Source: Solirubrobacteraceae bacterium
Lineage (GTDB): Bacteria; Actinomycetota; Thermoleophilia; Solirubrobacterales; Solirubrobacteraceae
Assembly (NCBI GenBank): GCA_030151725.1
Contig: JASLDD010000290.1
Location: 25,469-89,468 of the forward strand
Reading direction: 5' to 3'
Length of the DNA: 64,000 bases
Below are positions 50,057-59,490 of the stretch, piece by piece (the first letter of the stretch is position 1; every line of letters starts with the position of its first letter). Under the pieces are notes generated by a model. It was given only the letters and a program-made list of their open reading frames with translations. It ran no database searches and had not been told where the DNA came from. Position numbers and translations under genes: made by a program.

Positions 50057-51204
50057 CGTCCCGCTCCCTCGGCGGATGTCTCTCCGCCATCCTCGCCCGC
50101 GGCGAGCGCGTGGGTGAGCTGCTGGGGGATCTCGTCGTTGGCGGCCGGCTCGTCGGAGCTCGACGGCACGGGGGCCTGCGCTCGGCTGGTCTCCTCGGCG
50201 GTGCTGGCGGAGTAGCGCCCGCGGACATTGGGATCGAGCACGTACACGTCGTCGTAGAGCGACTCGGGCGACGGGAAGGGCGAGGCATCGGCGAACTCCA
50301 CCGCTGCATCGACCCTCGCCACGGCGTCGGCGTCGATCTGCGCGCGAGCCGTCTCGTCGATGACGCCCTCGCGGATCAGCAGATCGGCGAACGCCGGAAT
50401 GGGATCGCGCTCGCGCCAGTGGGCGACCTCCTCCTTGGTTCGGTACTGCTCTGGGTCGGCCATGGAGTGCCCGCGAAAGCGGTATGTGACGGCCTCCACC
50501 AGCACCGGGCAACGCTCCTCGCGCACTCGCTTGACCGCCTCACACAGCACCTTGTGGGTGTCGAGCACGTCCATTCCGTCGCAGCGCATGCCGGGCACGC
50601 CGAGGCTCTCGCCCTTTCGCTGCAGGTCGGTCACGGCCGAGTGACGGCGAAGCGCGGTGCCCATGCCGAACTGGTTGTTGGTGACCATGAACACCACCGG
50701 CAGCTGCCACAGGGCGGCCAGGTTGAGGGTCTCGCCGAAGGTGCCCTGATTGGAGGCGCCGTCGCCGAACACGCACAGCGTGACCTCGTCCGTCTCCCGG
50801 TAGTCGCTCGAGAGGGCGATGCCGGCCGCGATCGGGAGGTTGCCGCCGACGATCCCATAGCCCCCCATGAAGCGACGCGACAGGTCGAACATGTGCATCG
50901 AGCCGCCACGCCCGCCAGAGCAACCGTCGACGCGCCCGAACAGCTCGGCCATCACGTTCTCGGGCGGCGTGCCGCGCACGAGCGCGTGCCCGTGGGAGCG
51001 GTAGGTGGAGATCAGGTAATCGCTGTCGCGCAGTGCTCGCGCGCTGCCCACGATCGTGGCCTCCTCTCCGATGGAGAGGTGCAGGAAGCCGCCGACCTTG
51101 GCCCGTGCATACATCTCACCGGCACGCTCCTCAAAGCGGCGGATGAGCGTCATCGTCGTCAGCCACTCTCTTGCAGCATCCGAGTCGGGGAGCGTGGTGC
51201 TCAT
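50053..51204 (-). CDS. pdhA: 2-oxoacid dehydrogenase E1 alpha subunit
   Basis: A 383-residue E1-alpha subunit. The TPP-binding motif runs from VFGDGASNQGTFGETLNLAA to VTNNQFGMGT. LHLSIGEEATIVGSARALRD, YRSHGHALVRGTPPENVMAE, GGRGGSMHMFDLSRRFMGGY and the phosphorylation-loop-like YRFRGHSMADPEQYRTKEEV are all present. A C-terminal tail of about 50 residues is Ser/Glu-rich and not conserved in the family. The ATG overlaps the stop of the 79-residue gene upstream. Confidence 0.95.
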   Translation of the reverse strand: MSTTLPDSDAAREWLTTMTLIRRFEERAGEMYARAKVGGFLHLSIGEEATIVGSARALRDSDYLISTYRSHGHALVRGTPPENVMAELFGRVDGCSGGRGGSMHMFDLSRRFMGGYGIVGGNLPIAAGIALSSDYRETDEVTLCVFGDGASNQGTFGETLNLAALWQLPVVFMVTNNQFGMGTALRRHSAVTDLQRKGESLGVPGMRCDGMDVLDTHKVLCEAVKRVREERCPVLVEAVTYRFRGHSMADPEQYRTKEEVAHWRERDPIPAFADLLIREGVIDETARAQIDADAVARVDAAVEFADASPFPSPESLYDDVYVLDPNVRGRYSASTAEETSRAQAPVPSSSDEPAANDEIPQQLTHALAAGEDGGETSAEGAGR

Positions 51205-51443
51205 CAATGCTCCACGGTAGCCCAGCGGGCGATGAACTCCCCGGCCTCGAGCTGCGCCATGTCGACACGCAGGGCACGCGCGAGCTTGGAAGCTGCCTGG
51301 GGCGCACGGTCCCAGAAGAGGACCGCTTCGCCGCTGTCGATCTCCACCACCTCGATGTGGTCCACACGCGCGGTGTCCGCAAGCAGCGCGGGCGCCCGCC
51401 CGCCGCGGGTGACGATCAGCCTGTAGGCCTGCTTGGCCTTCAC
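51204..51443 (-). CDS. Small conserved-looking protein in the PDH operon, function unknown
   Basis: A 79-residue soluble protein: MKAKQAYRLIVTRGGRAPAL at the start, then VDHIEVVEIDSGEAVLFWDR and LEAGEFIARW at the end. It reads as a small alpha/beta domain without metal or nucleotide motifs. It overlaps both neighbours (GTGA with the DsbA-like gene, TGATG with pdhA), so it is in a tight operon and surely translated with them. I recognise no family. Tight coupling to E1-alpha hints at an accessory or stoichiometric partner of the complex; that is speculation. Confidence 0.7.
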   Translation of the reverse strand: MKAKQAYRLIVTRGGRAPALLADTARVDHIEVVEIDSGEAVLFWDRAPQAASKLARALRVDMAQLEAGEFIARWATVEH

Positions 51444-52018
51444 CCCTCGGCCACCCCCGCGTGCAGCGAGCGCATGTGCGCCGCCGCGTCCTCAGGGGCC
51501 CGCTCGCCGCCGAACACATGCCCGTCCACGACCACCGCGGGCACGTCGGTGACGCCGATCCGCAAAGCGTCCGCGGTGGCGGCAGCGAGCTGCTCGGCGA
51601 CAGAGCGCATCTCGGCTCCCTTGAGCACGGCCGCCGGGTGCATCTCGCAGGCAGCCGCCGCGATCAGCACGTAGTCGGGGTCCTGCAGCGAGTGGCCCCC
51701 CGCGAACGCCTGGCGGAAGGCGGCCTGCGCGAATGGCACGGTGCGCCCGATCGACTTGGCGTAGGTGGCCACACGCATGGCCAGAGAGCTGTCGTAAGGG
51801 AACGGCTCGGGCCAGCGCAGCGGCTGCAGGCCGAGCTCGTGCGCGCGGGAGGCGATTTGCGCACGCCATGCCTCGCTGTCGGAATTGGAGACGCCTGGGA
51901 GCTCGCGGGCGAGCACGGGCTGCCACTCGGCGGGGCCGTCGAGTACGTGCAGAACGCGCTCGGCGGCCAGATAGGCGAGCGGGCTGGCCAGGTCGAAGTA
52001 GAAGCCGGCGGTGGCCAT
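51440..52018 (-). CDS. DsbA/HCCA-isomerase-family thioredoxin-fold protein
   Basis: A 192-residue protein. The N-terminus FYFDLASPLAYLAAERVL is the signature of 2-hydroxychromene-2-carboxylate isomerase-like members (FxFDxxSPYAYL), in which a serine replaces the redox CxxC. PFPYDSSLAMRVATYAKSIG, AFRQAFAGGHSLQDPDYVLI and VTDVPAVVVDGHVFGGERAP complete the fold. Such proteins use glutathione or other thiols for isomerisation, or act as oxidoreductases. It is first in the PDH operon and divergent from the collagen-like gene. Confidence 0.85.
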   Translation of the reverse strand: MATAGFYFDLASPLAYLAAERVLHVLDGPAEWQPVLARELPGVSNSDSEAWRAQIASRAHELGLQPLRWPEPFPYDSSLAMRVATYAKSIGRTVPFAQAAFRQAFAGGHSLQDPDYVLIAAAACEMHPAAVLKGAEMRSVAEQLAAATADALRIGVTDVPAVVVDGHVFGGERAPEDAAAHMRSLHAGVAEG

Positions 52019-52154
52019 CAGCAGAGGGTAGACCTGTCCTCGCTCGCAGTCGTACACACATACCGATCATGTAGTCCATAGCATCCGCATGAGCCGCTCC
52101 GCGGCATTGGACTGGCGCCGGGGTGGGCGGACACGGGACAACCAAGGAGCTGAC

Positions 52155-52988
52155 ATGACGGAAGTGACGGGGGGCAAGGCAGCGGGTCGGAAGATCTCGC
52201 TGCGGCTGGCAACGCTTGCGACGACGGCGGTCGTGCTGATGGGCATGACTGCGGCGCGCGCGCAGGCCGACGAAGTGGCGGGTCCGGCAACGCTCACGCA
52301 CGCGTGCGTGACGCACGGTGGGCTGCTGCGTATCGCGGCGAAGTGCGGGGCGGGCCAGCCCGCGGTGGGTCTGAGCATCGTCCCACTGAGAGCCGGCGCC
52401 GCTGCCACCAAGAAGAAGAAATCTCTTCCCCGCGGCCCGCGTGGCTTTCGCGGCAAGACCGGCGCGACCGGGCCGGCTGGGCCTGTCGGGCCCGCTGGGC
52501 CACAGGGCGCTCAGGGGCCTGCCGGCACGGGCTCCACGACGAGCTACTCGGCTGGGAGCGGACTGAAGCTGAGCGGGAACACCTTCAGCCTCGACCCCAC
52601 GCTTCTCAGCAACCTCACCACGGCATGTCCTCCCGGATATGGGCTCACCAAGCTCAACTCCAACGGAGAACCGACATGCGGCTACATGAGCCCGATCTAC
52701 GGCGTCGAGGCGGGCACAGGGCTCGTGTACAGCGAAGAATTCGGATCCAACTACCCGACCCTGTCGGTCAAAGTGCCGCTGGTCCTGAAAAACAATGAAA
52801 GTCCCGCAACGTTGACCTTGATCAACGAAGGCGGGAACGCGACCGACGTGCGGAGCAGCTACATCGCGCTGCTCGGCAGAAGCGCCGAATTCCCGCTCGT
52901 GCTCACGAATCCCAACGGCACCGCCAACCTGATGTACGTGGACGGTGCCGGCAACATCTACTACCACGGCAGCCTCATCAAATTCTGA
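52155..52988 (+). CDS. Secreted protein with a short collagen-like repeat
   Basis: A 277-residue protein. An N-terminal hydrophobic segment (LATLATTAVVLMGMTAARAQ) ends in a signal-peptidase-like ARAQA site. After a cysteine-containing linker and KKKK come about ten Gly-X-Y triplets (GPRGFRGKTGATGPAGPVGP onwards). The C-terminal region (about 125-277) is beta-rich, with GTGLVYSEEFGSNYP and a final GAGNIYYHGSLIKF, like tail-fibre or head domains of trimeric collagen-like proteins. Probably a surface trimer; the ligand is unknown. AAGGAGC lies upstream of the ATG. Confidence 0.78.
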   Translation: MTEVTGGKAAGRKISLRLATLATTAVVLMGMTAARAQADEVAGPATLTHACVTHGGLLRIAAKCGAGQPAVGLSIVPLRAGAAATKKKKSLPRGPRGFRGKTGATGPAGPVGPAGPQGAQGPAGTGSTTSYSAGSGLKLSGNTFSLDPTLLSNLTTACPPGYGLTKLNSNGEPTCGYMSPIYGVEAGTGLVYSEEFGSNYPTLSVKVPLVLKNNESPATLTLINEGGNATDVRSSYIALLGRSAEFPLVLTNPNGTANLMYVDGAGNIYYHGSLIKF

Positions 52989-52998
52989 CCTCCAAGGC

Positions 52999-53029
52999 AT
53001 CGGGTCGCGCTTCGCGCGCGGCCCGATGT
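52999..53029. terminator. GC-rich hairpin between convergent genes
   Basis: CATCGGGTCGCG (52999-53010) pairs with the complement ending at 53029 through about 12 bp, including one G-T pair, around a TTCG-containing loop. It lies between the collagen-like gene and the convergent lpd gene, and could end transcripts from both sides. No U-tract follows. Confidence 0.55.
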
Positions 53030-53056
53030 GGCGCAGTGGGCGCCAGCAGCGGCTGC

Positions 53057-54427
53057 CTAGCCGTGGATCAGCCAGCCGTCGGCTGCGCGTCCGGCCTCCA
53101 TCACGGCCTCTGACAGCGTGGGGTGGCCGTGGATGATGCGGGCGACCTCCGGGAAGCCGCCCTCGAGCGCGCGCACGTTGACGAGCTCCTGGATCAGCTC
53201 GGTGGCGCGTGAGCCGACTATGTGCCCCCCGAGCAGTTCGCCGTACTTGCTCTCGCCGACGAGCTTCACGAGCCCTGTGCGGTCGCCGTAGACCGTGCCG
53301 CCGCCGACGGCGCCGTAGGGAACCTTGCCGACCACGACCTCGTAGCCCTGCTCGCGCGCCTGCGCCTCGGTCAGCCCGAAGGAGCCCACGTTGGGAGTGC
53401 AGAAGGTCGCCCGAGGGATGTCGTTGTAGGCGATCGGATGGGTGCTACGCCCGGCGAGGTCCTCGGCCGCGATGATGCCCTCGTCTGAGGCCTTGTGGGC
53501 CAGAGCGGGGCCCGGGACGAGGTCGCCGATTGCGTACACGCCGACTCGCGACGTGCGCAGGGCACCGTCGACTTTGACCAGCCCGCGATCGTCGAGCTCG
53601 ACTCCCGCCTCGGCCACGCCGAGCCCCTCGACATCGGCTCCGCGCCCCGCGCAGATCACCAGGTAGTCGGCCTCTCCGGAGCTCTCGCCGTAGGAGAAGG
53701 CGACGCTCGAGTCGCTCCCGCTCACGTCCGCCACGGGAGTGCCCGTGTGCACCTCGATGCCCTGGCGCTTGAGGCCGCGCTCCACCAATCGGGAGATGTC
53801 GGCGTCCTCTGTGGGAAGCACGCGATCGAGCGCCTCCAGCAGCAGCACCTGACTGCCGAGCCGGGCAAACGCCGATGCGATCTCTGCGCCCGACGCGCCC
53901 GCTCCCACGACTGTCAGGCGGGCCGGAACCTCGGGAAGCGCCCATGCCTGCTCGGTGCCGATCACTCGGCCGCCGAACTCCACGCCCGGGATCGCACGAG
54001 GCACGGAGCCCGTCGCCACGATCACGCCGGCGGCTCCGATCACCTGATCGCCCACACGCACGTCGCCGTCGGCGGTAAGCGCGGCGTCGCCCTCGATGTA
54101 GTCGATGCCGTTTTTCTTGAACAAGCCAGAGACGCCGGAGGTGAGGGTGGAGACGACCTTGCCGCGCCGCTCCTGGATGGCCGCGTAGTCGACCTCGACG
54201 CCGCTGACCTTCAGGCCGAAATCGCCCGCGTCGCGTATCTCGGTGAGCAGGTCAGCCGAGCGAAGCACCGCCTTGGCGGGGATGCAGGCGTAGTTCAGAC
54301 AGCGCCCTCCGACCTTGTCGCGCTCGACCACAGCGGTCTTCTTGCCAAGCTGTGCAGCACGGATCGCAGCCACGTAGCCCCCGGGTCCGGAGCCGATCAC
54401 GATGCAGTCGTAGGAGTTCTCAGCCAT
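53057..54427 (-). CDS. lpdA: Dihydrolipoamide dehydrogenase (E3), variant active-site motif
   Basis: A 456-residue flavoprotein that reoxidises dihydrolipoamide with NAD. The FAD motif is CIVIGSGPGGYVAAIRAAQL and the NAD motif is RLTVVGAGASGAEIASAFAR. YAIGDLVPGPALAHKASDEG and the C-terminal base in HGHPTLSEAVMEAGRAADGW are standard. The redox motif reads GGRCLNYACIPAKA instead of GGTCLNxGCIPSKA: both cysteines (43 and 48) are kept, but three neighbours differ. It stands apart from the E1-E2 operon. Other members of the reductase family cannot be ruled out, but the context favours E3. Confidence 0.92.
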   Translation of the reverse strand: MAENSYDCIVIGSGPGGYVAAIRAAQLGKKTAVVERDKVGGRCLNYACIPAKAVLRSADLLTEIRDAGDFGLKVSGVEVDYAAIQERRGKVVSTLTSGVSGLFKKNGIDYIEGDAALTADGDVRVGDQVIGAAGVIVATGSVPRAIPGVEFGGRVIGTEQAWALPEVPARLTVVGAGASGAEIASAFARLGSQVLLLEALDRVLPTEDADISRLVERGLKRQGIEVHTGTPVADVSGSDSSVAFSYGESSGEADYLVICAGRGADVEGLGVAEAGVELDDRGLVKVDGALRTSRVGVYAIGDLVPGPALAHKASDEGIIAAEDLAGRSTHPIAYNDIPRATFCTPNVGSFGLTEAQAREQGYEVVVGKVPYGAVGGGTVYGDRTGLVKLVGESKYGELLGGHIVGSRATELIQELVNVRALEGGFPEVARIIHGHPTLSEAVMEAGRAADGWLIHG

Positions 54428-54467
54428 GTGTCTGAGCCTATCGAAGCCTTGAAGGGGCGGCCCGCCG

Positions 54468-54971
54468 CTAGCTGACGGGCTCGCGTCCATGGCGTTCACC
54501 GGCCTGGATGCGTCCCATGACTCGTACCAACTTCCAGAACAGCCAGCCCCCCAAACCGACGCTCACCAGGCAGATGGCTGCAGCGAGGATCGTCGAGGCG
54601 ACCACCAGCGCCAGCGACGTCACGAGGATCTGAAACGCGAGCAGCGCCTCGAAACCGAGCACTGCCCAGTAGCGCCTCGCGTACATGCCACGCCCAAGCA
54701 GCGCAAACAGCGCCGCGAGGAACACGGCTCCGGGAAGCGACCCGCCGTGGCGGGACAGGTTGTGAACGCTGAGCGCTCCAATGATCACTGCAAGCGACAG
54801 CACCACGCACACTGCCACAGCAACCCGCAGCGCCGTCGGGCGCTCATCGGCGCCAAGCGGGCTGAGAGCGGCCCGGGCCTGAGCCTCGCGGCGCAGTCGG
54901 CGCTCCTGCGCAGAGATGTCCGATTGCTCGCCATCGGCGTGGCTCGCAGGCTCCTCGCGGGACTCGGCCAT
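54468..54971 (-). CDS. Hypothetical four-helix membrane protein
   Basis: A 167-residue protein. An acidic cytoplasmic N-terminus of about 45 residues (SREEPASHADGEQSDISAQE) is followed by four hydrophobic segments (VAVAVCVVLSLAVIIGALSV; LPGAVFLAALFALLGRG; FEALLAFQILVTSLALVVAS; AICLVSVGLGGWLFWKLV). The ATG at 54971 is chosen because earlier codons overlap thiE. It lies 4 bp downstream of thiE and is probably cotranscribed. I recognise no family with certainty. Confidence 0.72.
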   Translation of the reverse strand: MAESREEPASHADGEQSDISAQERRLRREAQARAALSPLGADERPTALRVAVAVCVVLSLAVIIGALSVHNLSRHGGSLPGAVFLAALFALLGRGMYARRYWAVLGFEALLAFQILVTSLALVVASTILAAAICLVSVGLGGWLFWKLVRVMGRIQAGERHGREPVS

Positions 54972-54975
54972 CGTC

Positions 54976-55632
54976 TCAGCGCGCGTCAAGTCGCTCGCGG
55001 ATGGTCCTGGCGGCCGCCGCGGGGTCCTGCGCGTCGGCGATCGCCCGCAGCACGCACACGCGCGTGGCGCCCGCGTCGAGCACCTCGTCGAGGTTCTCGC
55101 TGTTGAGACCGCCGATGGCAAAGAACGGGACAGCGGCGTGGGCGGCGGCGTAGCGGACCAAGTCCATCCCCACGGCTGGTCGTCCCTCCTTGGTGGGCGT
55201 CTCGTGGACGGGGCCGACGCCGATGTAGTCCACCACCGCGGGATCGACCGCGTCGATCTCCTCGGGGGCGTGGGTGGACAGGCCGATCAACATGTCCGGC
55301 CCGACTATCTCGCGGACGTCCTCCACGGGCATGTCGTCCTGGCCCACGTGCACGCCGTCGGCACCCGCCTCGCGCGCCACCAGGGGGCGGTCGTTGACGA
55401 TCAGAAGCGTGCCAAGGCGCTCGCACAGTGCTCGCGCGGCGTTGGCCACCGCAGTGAGCTCGTCGTCGGCGAGCTGCTTGTCGCGCAGCTGCACGATGTC
55501 CACCCCGCCGGCGCTTGCACCGCGCAGAAGATCGGGCAGCCTGCTCGCATCGGGCAACGAGCCCGACACCAGATACAAGCGTGCGGCGGCCAGGCGGGCG
55601 CGGCGCTCTGCTCCTGAGTCGGTGGTTGCCAT
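54976..55632 (-). CDS. thiE: Thiamine-phosphate synthase
   Basis: A 218-residue TIM-barrel enzyme that joins the thiazole and pyrimidine halves of thiamine. LYLVSGSLPDASRLPDLLRG, VDIVQLRDKQLADDELTAVA, LIVNDRPLVAREAGADGVHV (with the following GQDD), STHAPEEIDAVDPAVVDYIG and VPFFAIGGLNSENLDEVLDA cover all ligand-binding stretches. It faces thiO across 57 bp, too short to hold a TPP riboswitch, and none is seen. Confidence 0.96.
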   Translation of the reverse strand: MATTDSGAERRARLAAARLYLVSGSLPDASRLPDLLRGASAGGVDIVQLRDKQLADDELTAVANAARALCERLGTLLIVNDRPLVAREAGADGVHVGQDDMPVEDVREIVGPDMLIGLSTHAPEEIDAVDPAVVDYIGVGPVHETPTKEGRPAVGMDLVRYAAAHAAVPFFAIGGLNSENLDEVLDAGATRVCVLRAIADAQDPAAAARTIRERLDAR

Positions 55633-55689
55633 GTGGCCTTGCAGTCTCGCACGCGCGCCGCGGCCTCAACGGCGGGCTAGCATCAGTGC

Positions 55690-56855
55690 ATGCCCGAGAA
55701 CCACCCATTTGACGTGGTCGTCGTGGGCGGCGGCATCATCGGCCTGGCAACCGCCTGGCGCCTGCGCCGGCGGGGGGTGTCGGTCACGGTGCTCGAGCGC
55801 TCCCGCACCGGCGGCGCGACCTCCCACGTGGCAGCCGGGATGCTGGCGCCGGTCGCCGAGGTGGAGTTCGGTGAGACGGGGCGGCGCGTGCTCGATCTCG
55901 GCCTGCGCTCCGCCGAGCTGTGGCCCCGGTTCGCCTCCGAGCTGTCCGATGCAGCGGACATGCCGGTTGAGCTGCTTGCCACGGGCACGCTGTTGCTGGC
56001 ACGCGATGAGGACGAGGCTCGCGAGCTCGATCGCCAGCTGCAGTTTCGCCAGTCGCTTGGGCTCCGCGTCGAGCGTCTGCGCCCGAGTCGTGCGCGCGAG
56101 CTGGAGCCCGCGCTCGCTCCCACGCTGCGCATGGCGCTCGAGGTCCCCGACGATCACTCGGTCGATCCCCGCAGCGTGCTCGTGGCGCTGCGCCGCGCCT
56201 GTGAGAGCACCGGGGTGCAGCTGCGCGAGCACACCCATGTGGCGGCAGTGGAGCTGGACGGCGCCGGCGAGCGCGTCATCGGTGTGGCGCTCGAGGGCGG
56301 CGAGCGTGTGTCCGCCGGCGAGGTGGTGCTTGCGGCTGGACCCTGGACGAGCGCCATCGCCGGCCTGCCCGCCGACGCCCAGGTGCCCGTGCGTCCGGTC
56401 AAGGGCCAGATCCTGCGCCTGCGCGACACTGAGGGCCCGGGGTTGAGCTCGCGGGTGCTGCGCTTCGAGGGCGGCTACCTGCTGCCGCGCGGCGACGGGC
56501 GCTACGTCCTCGGCGCGACCATGGAGGAGCGTGGATTTGAGCTGGCGCCAACGGCGGGCGGCGTGTATGAGCTGCTGCGCGAGGCGCGTGAGCTCGTACC
56601 TGGAGTCAGCGAGCTGGAGATAGAGGAGCTCTCGGTGGGGCTGCGTCCCAGCACCCCCGACAACGCGCCGGCGATCGGCCGCGGAGCGCTCCCCGGCCTC
56701 ACATGGGCGACCGGCCACCACCGCAACGGCATCCTGCTCGCTCCTCTCACGGCCCAGGCGGTCGCAGAGCTGATCGCCCCCACCGGCGAGCCCTTCGATA
56801 CGGCACTGCTCGCGGGCTGTGACCCTGCGCGCTTCGCGATTGTGGCGGCCCTCTC

Positions 56856-56859
<4 letters not shown>
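55690..56859 (+). CDS. thiO: Glycine oxidase
   Basis: A 389-residue FAD-dependent oxidase that makes the imine needed for thiazole synthesis. The N-terminal FDVVVVGGGIIGLATAWRLR dinucleotide motif, the RTGGATSHVAAGMLAPVAE stretch, VLAAGPWTSAIAGL, PVKGQILRLRDTEGPGLSSR and the C-terminal VGLRPSTPDNAPAIGR and ATGHHRNGILLAPLTAQAVA are family-typical. It overlaps thiS by 4 bp in the order thiO-thiS-thiG. Confidence 0.95.
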
Positions 56860-58357
<1,498 letters not shown>

Positions 58358-58467
58358 GAGGTGAGATCCTTTCGTCTGCCAGTTCATATAGGCGGACCTT
58401 TACACACCGTGGACTTGGCGGTCGCGCCGCGTCCGTGGTGTGTCGCGAAGGTCTTGTATTGCACTCG

Positions 58468-58503
58468 GCGAGTGCTGTATAGCCATGGTGTCACGGCACT
58501 CGC
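58468..58503. repeat. Hairpin repeat copy 1, in the argF upstream region
   Basis: GCGAGTGCTGT (58468-58478) pairs with ACGGCACTCGC (58493-58503), with one U-G pair, around the 14-base loop ATAGCCATGGTGTC. The copy at 61959-61994 keeps 13 of the 14 loop bases with a covarying stem. GCACTCG at 58461-58467 can also pair with the left arm, giving an alternative hairpin. Confidence 0.6.
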
Positions 58504-58581
58504 TGGGATAGTGAGTGCTGCCACCGCCCCCACGACTCTCGCCTGAGCGCTACTCGCACACCACCTAGACTCAACCGCTTC

Positions 58582-59490
58582 ATGCCAACCACACGACATT
58601 TCCTCACCGGAGCCGAGCTCACGGCTGCCGAGCTGGATGCGCTGCTTGGGCGCGCCCTGGAGCTCAAGGAAGCGCCGCTCTCCTCGCAGGCGCTCGCCGG
58701 CAAGAGCATCGCGCTGATCTTCCAGAAGCCCTCCACGCGAACGCGCGTCTCATTCGAGGTTGGCGTACACGAGCTCGGTGGACACGCCGTGGTGCTGCGC
58801 TCTGAGGAGATGCAGACTTCGCGCGGAGAGGCACTGCGCGACACCGCGCTGGTCCTCTCCCGTCACGTGGCTGCCATCGGGCTGCGCACCGGCGCGGACT
58901 CCATCCTCGAGGAACTCGCCGCCTACAGCTCGGCACCCGTTATCAACATGCTCAGCGAACGCCACCACCCCTGCCAGGCGCTCGCCGATCTGCTCACGTT
59001 GCGCGACGCCCACGGCTCGCTCGACGGCCTGCGCATCGCCTATGTGGGCGACGGCAACAACGTCGCCCGCTCGCTCGCCGTGCTCGGCACCCTCGCCGGG
59101 ATGCACGTCGCCGTGGCGTCCCCCGACGGCTACTCGCTGGAGAACGATCTCTCGCTCCCCCCCGGGGCCACCGGCCTGGTAACCCTGCACAAGGATCCCC
59201 GCGAGGCGGTCAAAGATGCATGCGCGATCTACACCGACGTGTGGGTCAGCATGGGCGATGAGACCACCGCTGCCGAGCGCCGCCGAGCGCTTGGCGACTA
59301 CCGCCTGGACGAGCAGCTGCTCGACGCGGCTGCGCCCGGCGCCTTCGCCCTGCACGACCTGCCGGCCCACCCCGGTGAGGAGATCACCGCCGAGGTTCTC
59401 TACGGCTCACGTCAGCGCATCTGGGATCAGGCCGAGAACCGCCGCCACGCCCAGAAGGCTCTGCTGGAGCTGCTGGCGGCGGGCGCATGA
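58582..59490 (+). CDS. argF: Ornithine carbamoyltransferase
   Basis: A 302-residue transferase that makes citrulline from ornithine and carbamoyl phosphate. The carbamoyl-phosphate motif is FQKPSTRTRVSFEVG, and LSERHHPCQALADLLT, YVGDGNNVARSLAVLGTLAG and IYTDVWVSMGDETT follow the family pattern. The ornithine-binding HCLPAHRGEE motif reads HDLPAHPGEE: the cysteine is replaced by aspartate and the arginine by proline. Length and context are normal. It is coupled by a 4-bp overlap to the RNA methyltransferase gene, and no other arg gene is nearby. Confidence 0.9.
   Translation: MPTTRHFLTGAELTAAELDALLGRALELKEAPLSSQALAGKSIALIFQKPSTRTRVSFEVGVHELGGHAVVLRSEEMQTSRGEALRDTALVLSRHVAAIGLRTGADSILEELAAYSSAPVINMLSERHHPCQALADLLTLRDAHGSLDGLRIAYVGDGNNVARSLAVLGTLAGMHVAVASPDGYSLENDLSLPPGATGLVTLHKDPREAVKDACAIYTDVWVSMGDETTAAERRRALGDYRLDEQLLDAAAPGAFALHDLPAHPGEEITAEVLYGSRQRIWDQAENRRHAQKALLELLAAGA

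Noticed and set aside
55633..55689. TPP riboswitch between thiE and thiO
   Set aside because: The gap is only 57 bp and contains no recognisable THI-box core.
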